From Streptomyces sp. R28 (GTDB lineage: Bacteria; Actinomycetota; Actinomycetes; Streptomycetales; Streptomycetaceae), in NCBI RefSeq assembly GCF_041052385.1, contig NZ_CP163439.1, positions 6,561,001 to 6,625,000 on the forward strand: a DNA stretch of 64,000 nt. Reading direction: 5' to 3'. The translations under genes and the position numbers were made by a program. The notes under the pieces are model-generated. The model ran no database searches. It was not told where the DNA came from and worked only from the letters and a program-made list of their open reading frames with translations. Shown piece by piece: positions 43,670 through 50,715 of this stretch; positions within the stretch are counted from its first letter, which is position 1; each line of letters begins with the position of its first letter.

Positions 43670-44073
43670 GCCCCGGCCGGCGGAGCGACCCAGTCCTGCG
43701 GGGTGACCGGCGGGACCTGCTCCTGCTCCATCACCCCGCGCCGCCGGATCTTGTTGAGCACGTAGACGTTGCCCAGGTGCATCACGCCGAGCACCAGCAG
43801 CACCACGCCGAGCTTGGTCGACAGGGTTTCGAAGATGCCGCGGGTGTCGAGGACGGTTCCGTCGTCGCTCAGGTACAGCGCGACGAAGCCGAGGTTGACG
43901 AGGTAGAAGCCGACCACGAGCAGGTGGTTCACGGCGTCGGCGAGCTTCTCGTTCCCGCGCAGCACGTCGGCGAGGAAGATCCGTCCATTGCGGCTGAGAG
44001 TGCGGGCCACCCAGATGGTCAGCGCGATGCTGACGACCAGGTAGATGACGTAGGCGATGACCGTGCGGTCCAT
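43666..44073 (-). CDS. Integral membrane protein coupled to the DCC protein
   Basis: 135 residues with three to four helices (VIAYVIYLVVSIALTIWVARTL, AVNHLLVVGFYLVNLGFVALYL, LSTKLGVVLLVLGVMHLGNVYVLN) and a Pro-rich C-terminus. His residues in two helices (NHLLVV, MHLGNV) could bind a metal or haem, but this is speculative. First gene of a two-gene transcript driven by the promoter with two flanking palindromes. No named family recognised. Confidence 0.85.
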   Translation of the reverse strand: MDRTVIAYVIYLVVSIALTIWVARTLSRNGRIFLADVLRGNEKLADAVNHLLVVGFYLVNLGFVALYLSDDGTVLDTRGIFETLSTKLGVVLLVLGVMHLGNVYVLNKIRRRGVMEQEQVPPVTPQDWVAPPAGA

Positions 44074-44085
44074 TGCCTCCCCCTT

Positions 44086-44099
44086 CTGAACATGTTCAA
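44086..44099. promoter_or_regulatory. Operator site 1 (downstream copy)
   Basis: CTGAACATGTTCAA, near-perfect palindrome with core TGAACATGTTCA. It lies between the predicted transcription start and the ribosome site of the membrane-protein gene. Confidence 0.7.
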
Positions 44100-44115
44100 A
44101 ATGCTGACGAGGAAG

Positions 44116-44144
44116 ACTCTAGACCTGGCTTTGAACATGTTCAA
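44116..44144 (-). promoter_or_regulatory. Promoter of the DCC-family pair
   Basis: On the minus strand: -35 TTGAAC (44144-44139), exactly 17-base spacer, -10 TAGAGT (44121-44116). The -35 hexamer is part of operator site 2. Confidence 0.7.
44131..44144. promoter_or_regulatory. Operator site 2 (overlapping the -35 box)
   Basis: TTGAACATGTTCAA, perfect 14-bp palindrome. Its centre is 45 bp from the centre of site 1, so a bound regulator would cover both ends of the promoter. Confidence 0.75.
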
Positions 44145-44192
44145 CTCAGTTGCGTGAGGCCTGCGTCACGCCTCCGCCGGGCCGCTGTCCGG

Positions 44193-44225
44193 CCTCCGCC
44201 GGTCCTCCGCCGGTCCTCCGTCGGG
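44193..44225. repeat. Three 11-bp tandem repeats
   Basis: CCTCCGCCGGT occurs twice, then CCTCCGTCGGG, in the spacer between the VOC-family gene and the DCC promoter. A fourth related copy lies at 44171. Confidence 0.7.
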
Positions 44226-44260
44226 AGCCCCGCCAGGAGTGTCGCCAGGGCCTGGCCCCG

Positions 44261-44671
44261 TCACAGCCTGCGGGCGAGTTCCGGCCGCTTGGAGTAGTCC
44301 GTGAACCCGATGACGTTTCCCCAGGGGTCGGCCATCTCGACGGTCCACCCGGTGGCCACCGAGAACGGCGCGTCGAGCGGCGCGATGCCCGCGTCGCCCA
44401 ACGACCGCGCCGCCGCCCGCGCGTCCGGCACCTCCAGCCACACGCGCGGGGAGGGCCACGGCGGCGTCCGGTGCCTCAGCTCCTCCTCCTGCCGCAGCAG
44501 GATGCCGGGCGTCTCGCCGCCGACCTTCAGCAGTGCGATCCCGGCCTCGTCGAGCCGGAACCCGACCGTGAACCCGGCCCGCTCGTAGAACCGGACGGCC
44601 TCACCGAGGTCGCCGACCGGCAGCAGCACGTTGTCGAACCCGAGCAGTTCGTACGACTCGTCATCTGACAT
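44261..44671 (-). CDS. VOC-superfamily (glyoxalase-like) protein
   Basis: 136 residues of the vicinal-oxygen-chelate fold: two beta-alpha-beta modules, FDNVLLPVGDLGEAVRFYERAGFTVGF and VWLEVPDARAAARSLGDAG, ending WTVEMADPWGNVIGFTDYSKRPEL. The C-terminal Glu of EMADPWGN is a usual metal ligand. The first-module metal His is replaced (NVLLPV), so enzymatic activity is uncertain. Members act as glyoxalases, resistance proteins or dioxygenases; no function can be assigned. Confidence 0.88.
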   Translation of the reverse strand: MSDDESYELLGFDNVLLPVGDLGEAVRFYERAGFTVGFRLDEAGIALLKVGGETPGILLRQEEELRHRTPPWPSPRVWLEVPDARAAARSLGDAGIAPLDAPFSVATGWTVEMADPWGNVIGFTDYSKRPELARRL

Positions 44672-44694
44672 GCCGTCAGAATAAGGGGATGATC

Positions 44695-44746
44695 CGCCGG
44701 AGCCGGTGATTGTCGCCCTGAACAGGCCGGACGGTCGGCTCCGGCG
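44695..44746 (-). terminator. Hairpin after the Cip1-like gene
   Basis: 10-bp perfect stem CGCCGGAGCC / GGCTCCGGCG with a 32-base loop, starting 6 bases beyond the stop at 44753 on the minus strand. Confidence 0.5.
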
Positions 44747-44752
44747 TCGGCC

Positions 44753-45526
44753 TCAGCAGCCGGCCACCCTCCGCGTGCTCACCGCGATGTCGTCCATCCG
44801 GATGTCGTACGACGACGGTGTCGGCTCGGCCTGGTAGAGCTGCCAGCCCAGCCTCAGCTTGTCGAAGGTGGGGAAGGTGAAGGGATCCGAGGTACCCCCG
44901 TGGTGGTCCGTGGAGACCGTCAGATCGGGCTGCTCGACGCCGTCGAAGTAGACCGTGACACGGTTGTCGGCGGCGTCCAGATGGAACTCCACGCACTGCC
45001 ACGTGCCGGCCGTCGCCGGAGCCGAGGTCTTCCAGGACGTCCAGTCGCCCGTGGGCCCCAGGTCGGAGCCGACGCCCCAGAAGTTGCCCTTGTCGGTGGG
45101 GGCGTACTGGCCGCCCAGGGGCCGGACCAGGGTGGGGGAGTCCGAGCCGGACGCCTCGGCGATCGTCCAGTGCGCCCAGTCGGGGGCGGTGGGGAAGGCG
45201 TCGACGCGGAGGCGGAGGCGGGCCCAGTAGCTGTTGCCCGGCGGGGCGAGGTCGGGGAAGACCAGGAAGGCCCGGCCGTTGCCCTCGGTGTGGACGCGGA
45301 GTTCGCGGCCGGGGCCGGTGGTGCTGGGGGTGACGGTCAGGGTGCCGCTGGAGGTGTCGGTCGTCCAGCCACGTCCCTTGGCGACGGGGCCGAGGGGGAG
45401 GCGGTCGAAGGTCTCCCGGGCCAGCGTTGGGTAGGGGGTGGGGGCCGCGGAGGCGGTGGGGGAAGTCGAGAGCAGTACGGCCGCTGCGGCAGAGAGCGCG
45501 GCTGCGGCTTTCCTCAGAAGTGCCAT
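44753..45526 (-). CDS. Secreted jelly-roll protein, possibly Cip1-like polysaccharide-active
   Basis: 257 residues with a signal peptide (KAAAALSAAAAVLLSTSPTASA). The mature part looks like a concanavalin-like beta sandwich: ETFDRLPLGPVAKGRGW at the start, ELRVHTEGNGRAFLVF, NSYWARLRLRVDAFPTAPDWAHWTIAEA, WQCVEFHLDAADNRVTVYFDGVEQP, and a C-terminal Cys (RRVAGC) that may pair with the Cys in WQCVEF. This layout resembles Cip1-type proteins found in cellulolytic fungi and streptomycetes, some of which are glucuronan lyases. The resemblance is from memory and needs a search. Confidence 0.75.
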   Translation of the reverse strand: MALLRKAAAALSAAAAVLLSTSPTASAAPTPYPTLARETFDRLPLGPVAKGRGWTTDTSSGTLTVTPSTTGPGRELRVHTEGNGRAFLVFPDLAPPGNSYWARLRLRVDAFPTAPDWAHWTIAEASGSDSPTLVRPLGGQYAPTDKGNFWGVGSDLGPTGDWTSWKTSAPATAGTWQCVEFHLDAADNRVTVYFDGVEQPDLTVSTDHHGGTSDPFTFPTFDKLRLGWQLYQAEPTPSSYDIRMDDIAVSTRRVAGC

Positions 45527-45640
45527 GGGGAGAGTGTGCGACTGAGTGCACGCAAGGCACAGTGTTCACAGGGGAGTTGGCCGGGAGTTGGCTGACGACG
45601 GCGCTTGCGGTGTCTTGATCGTGTGAGGTGGACGTGATGA

Positions 45641-45667
45641 GGCACGGCCGTCGGGGACGGCCGTGCC
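45641..45667 (-). terminator. Terminator of the small secreted-protein gene
   Basis: Perfect 12-bp stem GGCACGGCCGTC-GGG-GACGGCCGTGCC, 26 bases beyond the stop at 45693 on the minus strand. Confidence 0.85.
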
Positions 45668-45692
45668 TGCACGACTCGACTCAGAACGGGCC

Positions 45693-46118
45693 CTAACGGC
45701 GCGCGAACTGCCAGAAGTTCGAGGTCACGGCGAACTCGATCGAATTGCTGTCGCCCGGAGGCGTCAGATTGCTCTGCAGGTCGTACGTCTGTGAGGCGAT
45801 GCTCGAGCCGAGCGTGCAGCTCTGGTTGCCGTAGGCGGTGACCACCACGTGGTCGCCACCGCGGACAGAGAAATCGGTCAGGGGGACGACGGTTCCGCCG
45901 CCCTGCGGCAGGCCGTGGCACCCTCCCGCCTGACCGTTGACCTTGATCCCGACAGCGACAGTCCCGCCGGGCAGCGAGCTCCGTAGGGCGTACGGACTCA
46001 GCGCGGTAGCGGCGGACGCCTGCCCGGCGCTCACCATGACACCGCATGTTCCCAGGGTGAGAGCCGCGGTCAGCGCGGTGACGAGCTTGCGCCCGTTCCG
46101 GGGCGGTGTGAGTTTCAT
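45693..46118 (-). CDS. Small secreted protein, unknown
   Basis: 141 residues with a signal peptide (KLVTALTAALTLGTCGVMVSAGQASA). The mature ~105 residues are beta-rich (GGTVAVGIKVNGQAGGCHGLPQGG, DHVVVTAYGNQSCTLGSSIASQTYDL, SIEFAVTSNFWQF) with two Cys that could form one disulfide. No family recognised. ATG at 46118 has AAAGG upstream. The leader (46119-46297) contains GGAACC-C-GGTTCC (46235-46247), nested inside TTGAT/ATCAA arms (46229-46233, 46256-46260): a possible operator. Confidence 0.8.
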   Translation of the reverse strand: MKLTPPRNGRKLVTALTAALTLGTCGVMVSAGQASAATALSPYALRSSLPGGTVAVGIKVNGQAGGCHGLPQGGGTVVPLTDFSVRGGDHVVVTAYGNQSCTLGSSIASQTYDLQSNLTPPGDSNSIEFAVTSNFWQFARR

Positions 46119-46297
46119 CGGTGGTGCACCTTTCCCATTCTGTTTCCATTGCGCAGCGAACGGGACATGGCCCCGCTCACTTCTGTCCTGTCGGTTCAGG
46201 CAGATCTGAGTGTGCGGGGCCGGGGAGTTGATCAGGAACCCGGTTCCAGGGACCAATCAATTCCGGTCCGGATGAAGAAGTCCCACGGAATGACGGA

Positions 46298-46335
46298 GGG
46301 CCCCGTTTCCTGGTACCCACCAGGAAACGGGGCCC
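46298..46335 (-). terminator. Terminator of the sdhCDAB operon
   Basis: Perfect 16-bp stem GGGCCCCGTTTCCTGG, loop TACCCA, exact complement. It lies 18 bases beyond the sdhB stop on the minus strand. Confidence 0.9.
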
Positions 46336-46352
46336 TCACACCGCATACGGCC

Positions 46353-47114
46353 TCAGAAGCGGCGCGTGATCAGCGCCTTCTTCACCTCGGCGATCGCCTT
46401 CGTGACCTCGATGCCACGCGGGCAGGCGTCCGTGCAGTTGAAGGTCGTGCGGCAGCGCCAGACGCCGTCCTTGTCGTTCAGGATCTCCAAGCGCTGCTCA
46501 CCGGCCTCGTCGCGCGAGTCGAAGATGAAGCGGTGCGCGTTGACGATGGCGGCCGGGCCGAAGTACTGGCCGTCGTTCCAGAACACCGGGCACGAGGAGG
46601 TGCAGGCGGCGCAGAGGATGCACTTCGTCGTGTCGTCGAAGCGCTCGCGGTCCTCGGCCGTCTGGAAACGCTCGCGCGTCGGCTCGTTCGTGTCCTTCGT
46701 GATGAGGAAGGGCATGACGTCGCGGTACGCCTGGAAGAACGGCTCCATGTCGACCACGAGGTCCTTCAGGACCGTGAGGCCCTTGATGGGCTCGACCGTG
46801 ATCGGCTTCTCGGGGTTGATGTCCTTGATGAGGGTCTTGCAGGCAAGACGGTTCTTGCCGTTGATCCTCATCGCGTCCGAGCCGCAGATGCCGTGGGCGC
46901 AGGAGCGGCGGAAGGTCAGCGTGCCGTCGACGTCCCACTTGATCTTGTGCAGACCGTCGAGGACGCGCTCCTTCGGGTCGATCTCCAGCTGGAAGTCTTC
47001 CCAGGTCGCCTCGGCCGAGACCTCCGGGTTGAAGCGGCGGACCCGGAAGGTGACCGTGATGTAGGGGGACGCGGCGGACTCTGCCTCCACCTTGTCCATA
47101 ACGGGGGTAGCCAT
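46353..47114 (-). CDS. sdhB: Succinate dehydrogenase iron-sulfur subunit
   Basis: 253 residues carrying three Fe-S clusters that pass electrons from FAD to menaquinone. [2Fe-2S]: RRSCAHGICGSDAM and LACKT. [4Fe-4S]: CILCAACTSSCP. [3Fe-4S]: CRTTFNCTDACPRGIEVTKAI completes the C-terminal ferredoxin-like part. Normal length. Its ATG overlaps the sdhA stop by one base (TGATG). Last gene of sdhCDAB. Confidence 0.97.
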   Translation of the reverse strand: MATPVMDKVEAESAASPYITVTFRVRRFNPEVSAEATWEDFQLEIDPKERVLDGLHKIKWDVDGTLTFRRSCAHGICGSDAMRINGKNRLACKTLIKDINPEKPITVEPIKGLTVLKDLVVDMEPFFQAYRDVMPFLITKDTNEPTRERFQTAEDRERFDDTTKCILCAACTSSCPVFWNDGQYFGPAAIVNAHRFIFDSRDEAGEQRLEILNDKDGVWRCRTTFNCTDACPRGIEVTKAIAEVKKALITRRF

Positions 47115-48868
47115 CAGTACTTACGCTCCATCGGCTGGTAGCGGGTCTGGACGACCGGCTTGTAGTCGAGACGGATCGACTCGGCGCCGTCGTCGCCCAC
47201 CTCGCGGTACGCCATGGTGTGGCGCATGAAGTTGACGTCGTCGCGGTTGGGGTAGTCCTCGCGGTAGTGACCGCCGCGGGACTCCTTGCGGGCCAGGGCC
47301 GAGACCGCCATGACCTCGGCGAGGTCGAGCAGGTTGCCCAGCTCGATGGCCTCCAGCAGGTCGGTGTTGAACCGCTTGCCCTTGTCCTGGATCGAGACGT
47401 TCCGGTAGCGCTCGCGCAGCTCCGCGATCTTCTCGACCGCCGTCTTGATCGTCTGCTCCGTGCGGAACACCATGACGTTGGCGTCCATGGTCTCCTGCAG
47501 CTCCTTGCGGAGCGTCGCCACCCGCTCGGTGCCGGTGGAGGTGCGCAGCTGCTCCACCTGCTCGACCACGAGCTCCGCCGGGTTCTCCGGCAGCTCGACG
47601 AAGTCCGCCTTCTGGCTGTACTCCGCCGCGGCGATGCCGGCCCGCTTGCCGAACACGTTGATGTCCAGCAGCGAGTTCGTGCCGAGGCGGTTGGCGCCGT
47701 GCACCGACACGCAGGCGACCTCGCCGGCCGCGTACAGGCCCGGGACCACCGTCGTGTTGTCCGCCAGGACCTCACCCTCGACGTTCGTCGGGATGCCGCC
47801 CATCGCGTAGTGCGCGGTGGGCTGGATCGGGATCGGGTCCGTGTACGGCTCGATACCGAGGTAGGTCCGCGCGAACTCGGTGATGTCGGGCAGCTTGGCG
47901 TCCAGCTGCTCCGGCGGGAGGTGCGTGAGGTCGAGGTAGACGTGGTCGCCCTCGGGACCGCAGCCGCGGCCCTCACGGATCTCCGTGTAGATGGAGCGCG
48001 AGACGACGTCACGGGACGCGAGGTCCTTCATGACCGGCGCGTACTTCTCCATGAAGCGCTCGCCGTCCTTGTTGCGGAGGATGCCGCCCTCACCACGGGC
48101 GCCCTCCGTCAGCAGGATGCCCATGCGCCAGATGCCGGTCGGGTGGAACTGGAAGAACTCCATGTCCTCCAGCGGCAGCCCGCGACGGTAGACCGCCGCC
48201 TGGCCGTCACCGGTCAGCGTGTGCGCGTTCGACGTCACCTTGAAGAACTTGCCGCAGCCGCCGGACGCGTAGATCACGGCCTTCGCCTGGAAGATGTGGA
48301 TCTCGCCGGTCGCCAGTTCGTAGGCGACGACACCGGCCGACTTCTTGACGCCGTCGACCTCGGTGATCAGCTGGTCCAGGACGTAGAACTCGTTGTAGAA
48401 CTCCACGCCCTCCTTGACGCAGTTCTGGTACAGCGTCTGGAGGATCATGTGGCCGGTGCGGTCCGCCGCGTAGCAGGACCGGCGCACCGGCGCCTCGCCG
48501 TGGTTACGGCTGTGACCGCCGAAGCGGCGCTGGTCGATCGTGCCGTTCGGGGTGCGGTTGAACGGCAGGCCCATCTTCTCCAGGTCGAGGACCGAGTCGA
48601 TGGCCTCCTTCGCCAGGATCTCGGCGGCGTCCTGGTCGACCAGGTAGTCACCGCCCTTGACCGTGTCGAAGGTGTGCCACTCCCAGTTGTCCTCCTCCAC
48701 GTTGGCCAGCGCGGCGGCCATACCGCCCTGCGCGGCGCCCGTGTGGGAGCGGGTCGGGTAGAGCTTCGTCAGGACCGCGGTGCGGCTGCGCTTCGTGGAC
48801 TCGATGGCCGCGCGCATGCCCGCGCCACCGGCGCCGACGATGACGGTGTCGTACTTGTGGATCTTCAT
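47114..48868 (-). CDS. sdhA: Succinate dehydrogenase flavoprotein subunit
   Basis: 584 residues. The FAD-binding motif TVIVGAGGAGMRAAIE is at 8-23; His42 in RSHTGAAQGG is the residue that carries covalent FAD. Substrate/active-site regions follow: HSRNHGEAPVRRSCYAADRTGH, TEGARGEGGILRNKDGERFMEKY, PTAHYAMGGIPTN, GLYAAGEVACVSVHGANRLGTNSL. Oxidises succinate to fumarate at the inner face of the membrane. Lies 24 bases after sdhD. Confidence 0.98.
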   Translation of the reverse strand: MKIHKYDTVIVGAGGAGMRAAIESTKRSRTAVLTKLYPTRSHTGAAQGGMAAALANVEEDNWEWHTFDTVKGGDYLVDQDAAEILAKEAIDSVLDLEKMGLPFNRTPNGTIDQRRFGGHSRNHGEAPVRRSCYAADRTGHMILQTLYQNCVKEGVEFYNEFYVLDQLITEVDGVKKSAGVVAYELATGEIHIFQAKAVIYASGGCGKFFKVTSNAHTLTGDGQAAVYRRGLPLEDMEFFQFHPTGIWRMGILLTEGARGEGGILRNKDGERFMEKYAPVMKDLASRDVVSRSIYTEIREGRGCGPEGDHVYLDLTHLPPEQLDAKLPDITEFARTYLGIEPYTDPIPIQPTAHYAMGGIPTNVEGEVLADNTTVVPGLYAAGEVACVSVHGANRLGTNSLLDINVFGKRAGIAAAEYSQKADFVELPENPAELVVEQVEQLRTSTGTERVATLRKELQETMDANVMVFRTEQTIKTAVEKIAELRERYRNVSIQDKGKRFNTDLLEAIELGNLLDLAEVMAVSALARKESRGGHYREDYPNRDDVNFMRHTMAYREVGDDGAESIRLDYKPVVQTRYQPMERKY

Positions 48869-48892
48869 GGGTGGATTACCTCAGCCCCGTGC

Positions 48893-49381
48893 CTAGCGGA
48901 TGTTCGGGTCGAAGGTGAAGATCACCAGCGTGCCCAGCAGGATGGTGAACACCGTGGCGGTGTAGAGCAGGCCCTTGAGCCACAGCCGGGTGTTCGCGCG
49001 CTCCGCGTAGTCGTTGATGACCGTGCGCAGGCCGTTGGCGCCGTGCAGCATCGCGAGCCAGAGCATCAGCAGGTCCCAGACCTGCCAGAAGGGGCTCGCC
49101 CAGCGGCCCGCCACGAAGGCGAAACCGATCTTCGACACGCCGCCGTCCAGCACGAGCTGGATCAGCAGGTGGCCGAGGACCAGGACGACCAGCACGACGC
49201 CGGACAGGCGCATGAAGAGCCAGGCGGCCATCTCGAAGTTGCCCCGCGTGGACTTCGGGGTCTTCTTGGTGCGCTTGCGCGGGGCCTCGATGAAGGGGGC
49301 CGGGTTGTCGACGTTGTAGAGGGACTCGCCCTCGACTGGGCCGATACCGGTCTTGTCAGTGGTGACGGTGTTGTTTGACAT
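48893..49381 (-). CDS. sdhD: Succinate dehydrogenase membrane anchor subunit
   Basis: 162 residues. The N-terminal ~55 residues are cytosolic (ESLYNVDNPAPFIEAPRKRTKKTPKSTRGN). Three transmembrane helices follow: WLFMRLSGVVLVVLVLGHLLIQLVL with a candidate haem-ligand His, WDLLMLWLAMLHGANGLRTVI with another His, and LLYTATVFTILLGTLVIFTF. Together with SdhC it anchors SdhAB and binds quinone. Starts 9 bases after the sdhC stop. Confidence 0.93.
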   Translation of the reverse strand: MSNNTVTTDKTGIGPVEGESLYNVDNPAPFIEAPRKRTKKTPKSTRGNFEMAAWLFMRLSGVVLVVLVLGHLLIQLVLDGGVSKIGFAFVAGRWASPFWQVWDLLMLWLAMLHGANGLRTVINDYAERANTRLWLKGLLYTATVFTILLGTLVIFTFDPNIR

Positions 49382-49390
49382 GCTTGCGCG

Positions 49391-49771
49391 TCAGCTCCCG
49401 AACAGTTCACGAGCGGCGTGGCCGAGCACGGGGTAGATCGCCCCGAGCATCAGCACGACCCACAGGCCGACGACGGACCAGAGCATCTGCTTCTGGTAGC
49501 GCGGGCCCTTCGACCAGAAGTCGACGGCGATGACGCGCAGACCGTTGAGCGCGTGGAAGAGGATGGCGGCGACGAGGCCGTACTCCAGCAGCGCGACGAT
49601 CGGCGTCTTGTACGTGGCTACGACCTTGTCGTAGTCCTCGGGAGAGACACGCACGAGAGCAGTGTCCAGCACGTGAACGAACAGGAAGAAGAAAATGAGG
49701 ACGCCGGTGACTCGATGAGCCACCCAGGACCACATTCCTTCCCGGCCGCGGTACAGCGTTCCAGCCGGCAC
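49391..49771 (-). CDS. sdhC: Succinate dehydrogenase cytochrome b556 subunit
   Basis: 126 residues: LYRGREGMWSWVAHRVTGVLIFFFLFVHVLDTALV (helix 1, with the family signature HRxTG and a candidate haem His), LLEYGLVAAILFHALNGLRVIAVDF (helix 2), and QMLWSVVGLWVVLMLGAIYPVL (helix 3). The GTG at 49771 was chosen because GGAGG lies 7 bases upstream; the longer frame upstream is non-coding in character. First gene of sdhCDAB. A TACGAT box (49859-49864, minus strand) could be the promoter -10, giving an ~80-base leader. Confidence 0.94.
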   Translation of the reverse strand: MPAGTLYRGREGMWSWVAHRVTGVLIFFFLFVHVLDTALVRVSPEDYDKVVATYKTPIVALLEYGLVAAILFHALNGLRVIAVDFWSKGPRYQKQMLWSVVGLWVVLMLGAIYPVLGHAARELFGS

Positions 49772-49967
49772 GGAAGTTCCTCCGGGAGCGGGGATTGGGG
49801 CCGCGCCGGCTTGTGCTGTCGGTCGGGCCCGGCCGGGTACGGTCCACCGGCCCCCAGCATCGTAGCCACCGTTGACTGCGGCGCTTACGCCGGGCCCATC
49901 GGTGTGATCAAACTGGCACGCGGATGGGTGATTTGCGGCCAATGGGGGGAGGCGTGTGGTTGTTTTC

Positions 49968-49996
49968 CGGATGCGGCGCCGCGGGGACCGCATCCG
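49968..49996 (-). terminator. Hairpin between the OHCU-like gene and sdhC
   Basis: 9-bp stem CGGATGCGG / CCGCATCCG with an 11-base loop, 25 bases beyond the OHCU-like stop. A second repeat, GCCGTAA-ATCGA-TTACGGC (50009-50027), overlaps that stop codon. Confidence 0.6.
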
Positions 49997-50020
49997 CCCG
50001 CGGAAGTAGCCGTAAATCGA

Positions 50021-50560
50021 TTACGGCCGCGCGCCCCTCAGGTGTGCCACCAATCGCCCCTTCGCGAGGCGCCGGAGTTCCTCTGCCGCGAGGACCCGCT
50101 CTTCCTCCGGATCGTTCGTCAGACGTGACCGGATGCCCGCCAGTACGTGGTCCAGCGCCTCATTCGGTGACAGGTCGTCGAGGCAGATGACGAATACATG
50201 GCCGAACCTGGCCTCATATGCGGCATGAGCGGCATCGAGTGCCGTATGCGCGGCCCCGTACACACCCTCCGGCAGTACTGGCAACGTTTCTCCTGCCAGC
50301 GCCTCCGCCAGATCCCGCGGAGCCAAGTCGTACGCCGCCTCGTCCGAAGCCGCCAACAAGGAGTCGACGTCGGGGTACGGGCGGTGGTCGGCGATGCGGG
50401 CGGCCCAGCGGGGGCTGTGGAGGCAGGTCCGCAGGGTTCGCAGGATTTCGTCGGCGGGGGCAGAGTTGAAGGACTCCAGCGCTGTGGGGGACGGTGGAGT
50501 GCGGGTCTGCTCGGGCAGCGACGGTATGGCGACTGGGCCAGGAAGGTGTGTGGGCGTCAC
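50021..50560 (-). CDS. OHCU decarboxylase-like protein lacking the usual active-site His
   Basis: 179 residues of the OHCU (2-oxo-4-hydroxy-4-carboxy-5-ureidoimidazoline) decarboxylase fold, the last step of urate breakdown to allantoin. Conserved outline: LESFNSAPADEILRTLRTCLHSPRWAARIA, HRPYPDVDSLLAASDEAA, AAYEARFGHVFVICLDDLSPNEAL, IRSRLTNDPEEERVLAAEELRRLAKGRL. Where active enzymes have EALxxHPRIG, this protein has EALAGETLP, and the following SxxEQ-type element is also altered. It may therefore not be a decarboxylase. No other urate genes are nearby. Confidence 0.82.
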   Translation of the reverse strand: MTPTHLPGPVAIPSLPEQTRTPPSPTALESFNSAPADEILRTLRTCLHSPRWAARIADHRPYPDVDSLLAASDEAAYDLAPRDLAEALAGETLPVLPEGVYGAAHTALDAAHAAYEARFGHVFVICLDDLSPNEALDHVLAGIRSRLTNDPEEERVLAAEELRRLAKGRLVAHLRGARP

Positions 50561-50703
50561 GTGGGTTTCGGCAGGGGATTCTGGGGCAGTAGTGGCGCCA
50601 CGTTACCGAGTGTGGACGTCAGGTGTCCGACGGATGCCCGAATTTCAGCCGAACGGGAGAGTTTCGGAACGTGTGGTGGACGTCTGAGGGCGGCCCCAGG
50701 GCC

Positions 50704-50709
50704 TAGGTT
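50704..50709 (+). promoter_or_regulatory. -10 box of the hexosaminidase gene, probably leaderless
   Basis: TAGGTT ends 6 bases before GTG 50716; no ribosome site precedes the GTG. Confidence 0.5.
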
Positions 50710-50715
50710 GGCGCC

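Noticed and set aside
44086..44144. LexA (SOS) boxes
   Set aside because: The palindrome is GAAC-AT-GTTC with a 2-base spacer; actinobacterial SOS boxes need GAAC-N4-GTTC.
44171..44225. CRISPR-like array
   Set aside because: 11-bp units are directly adjacent with no spacers; a simple tandem repeat.
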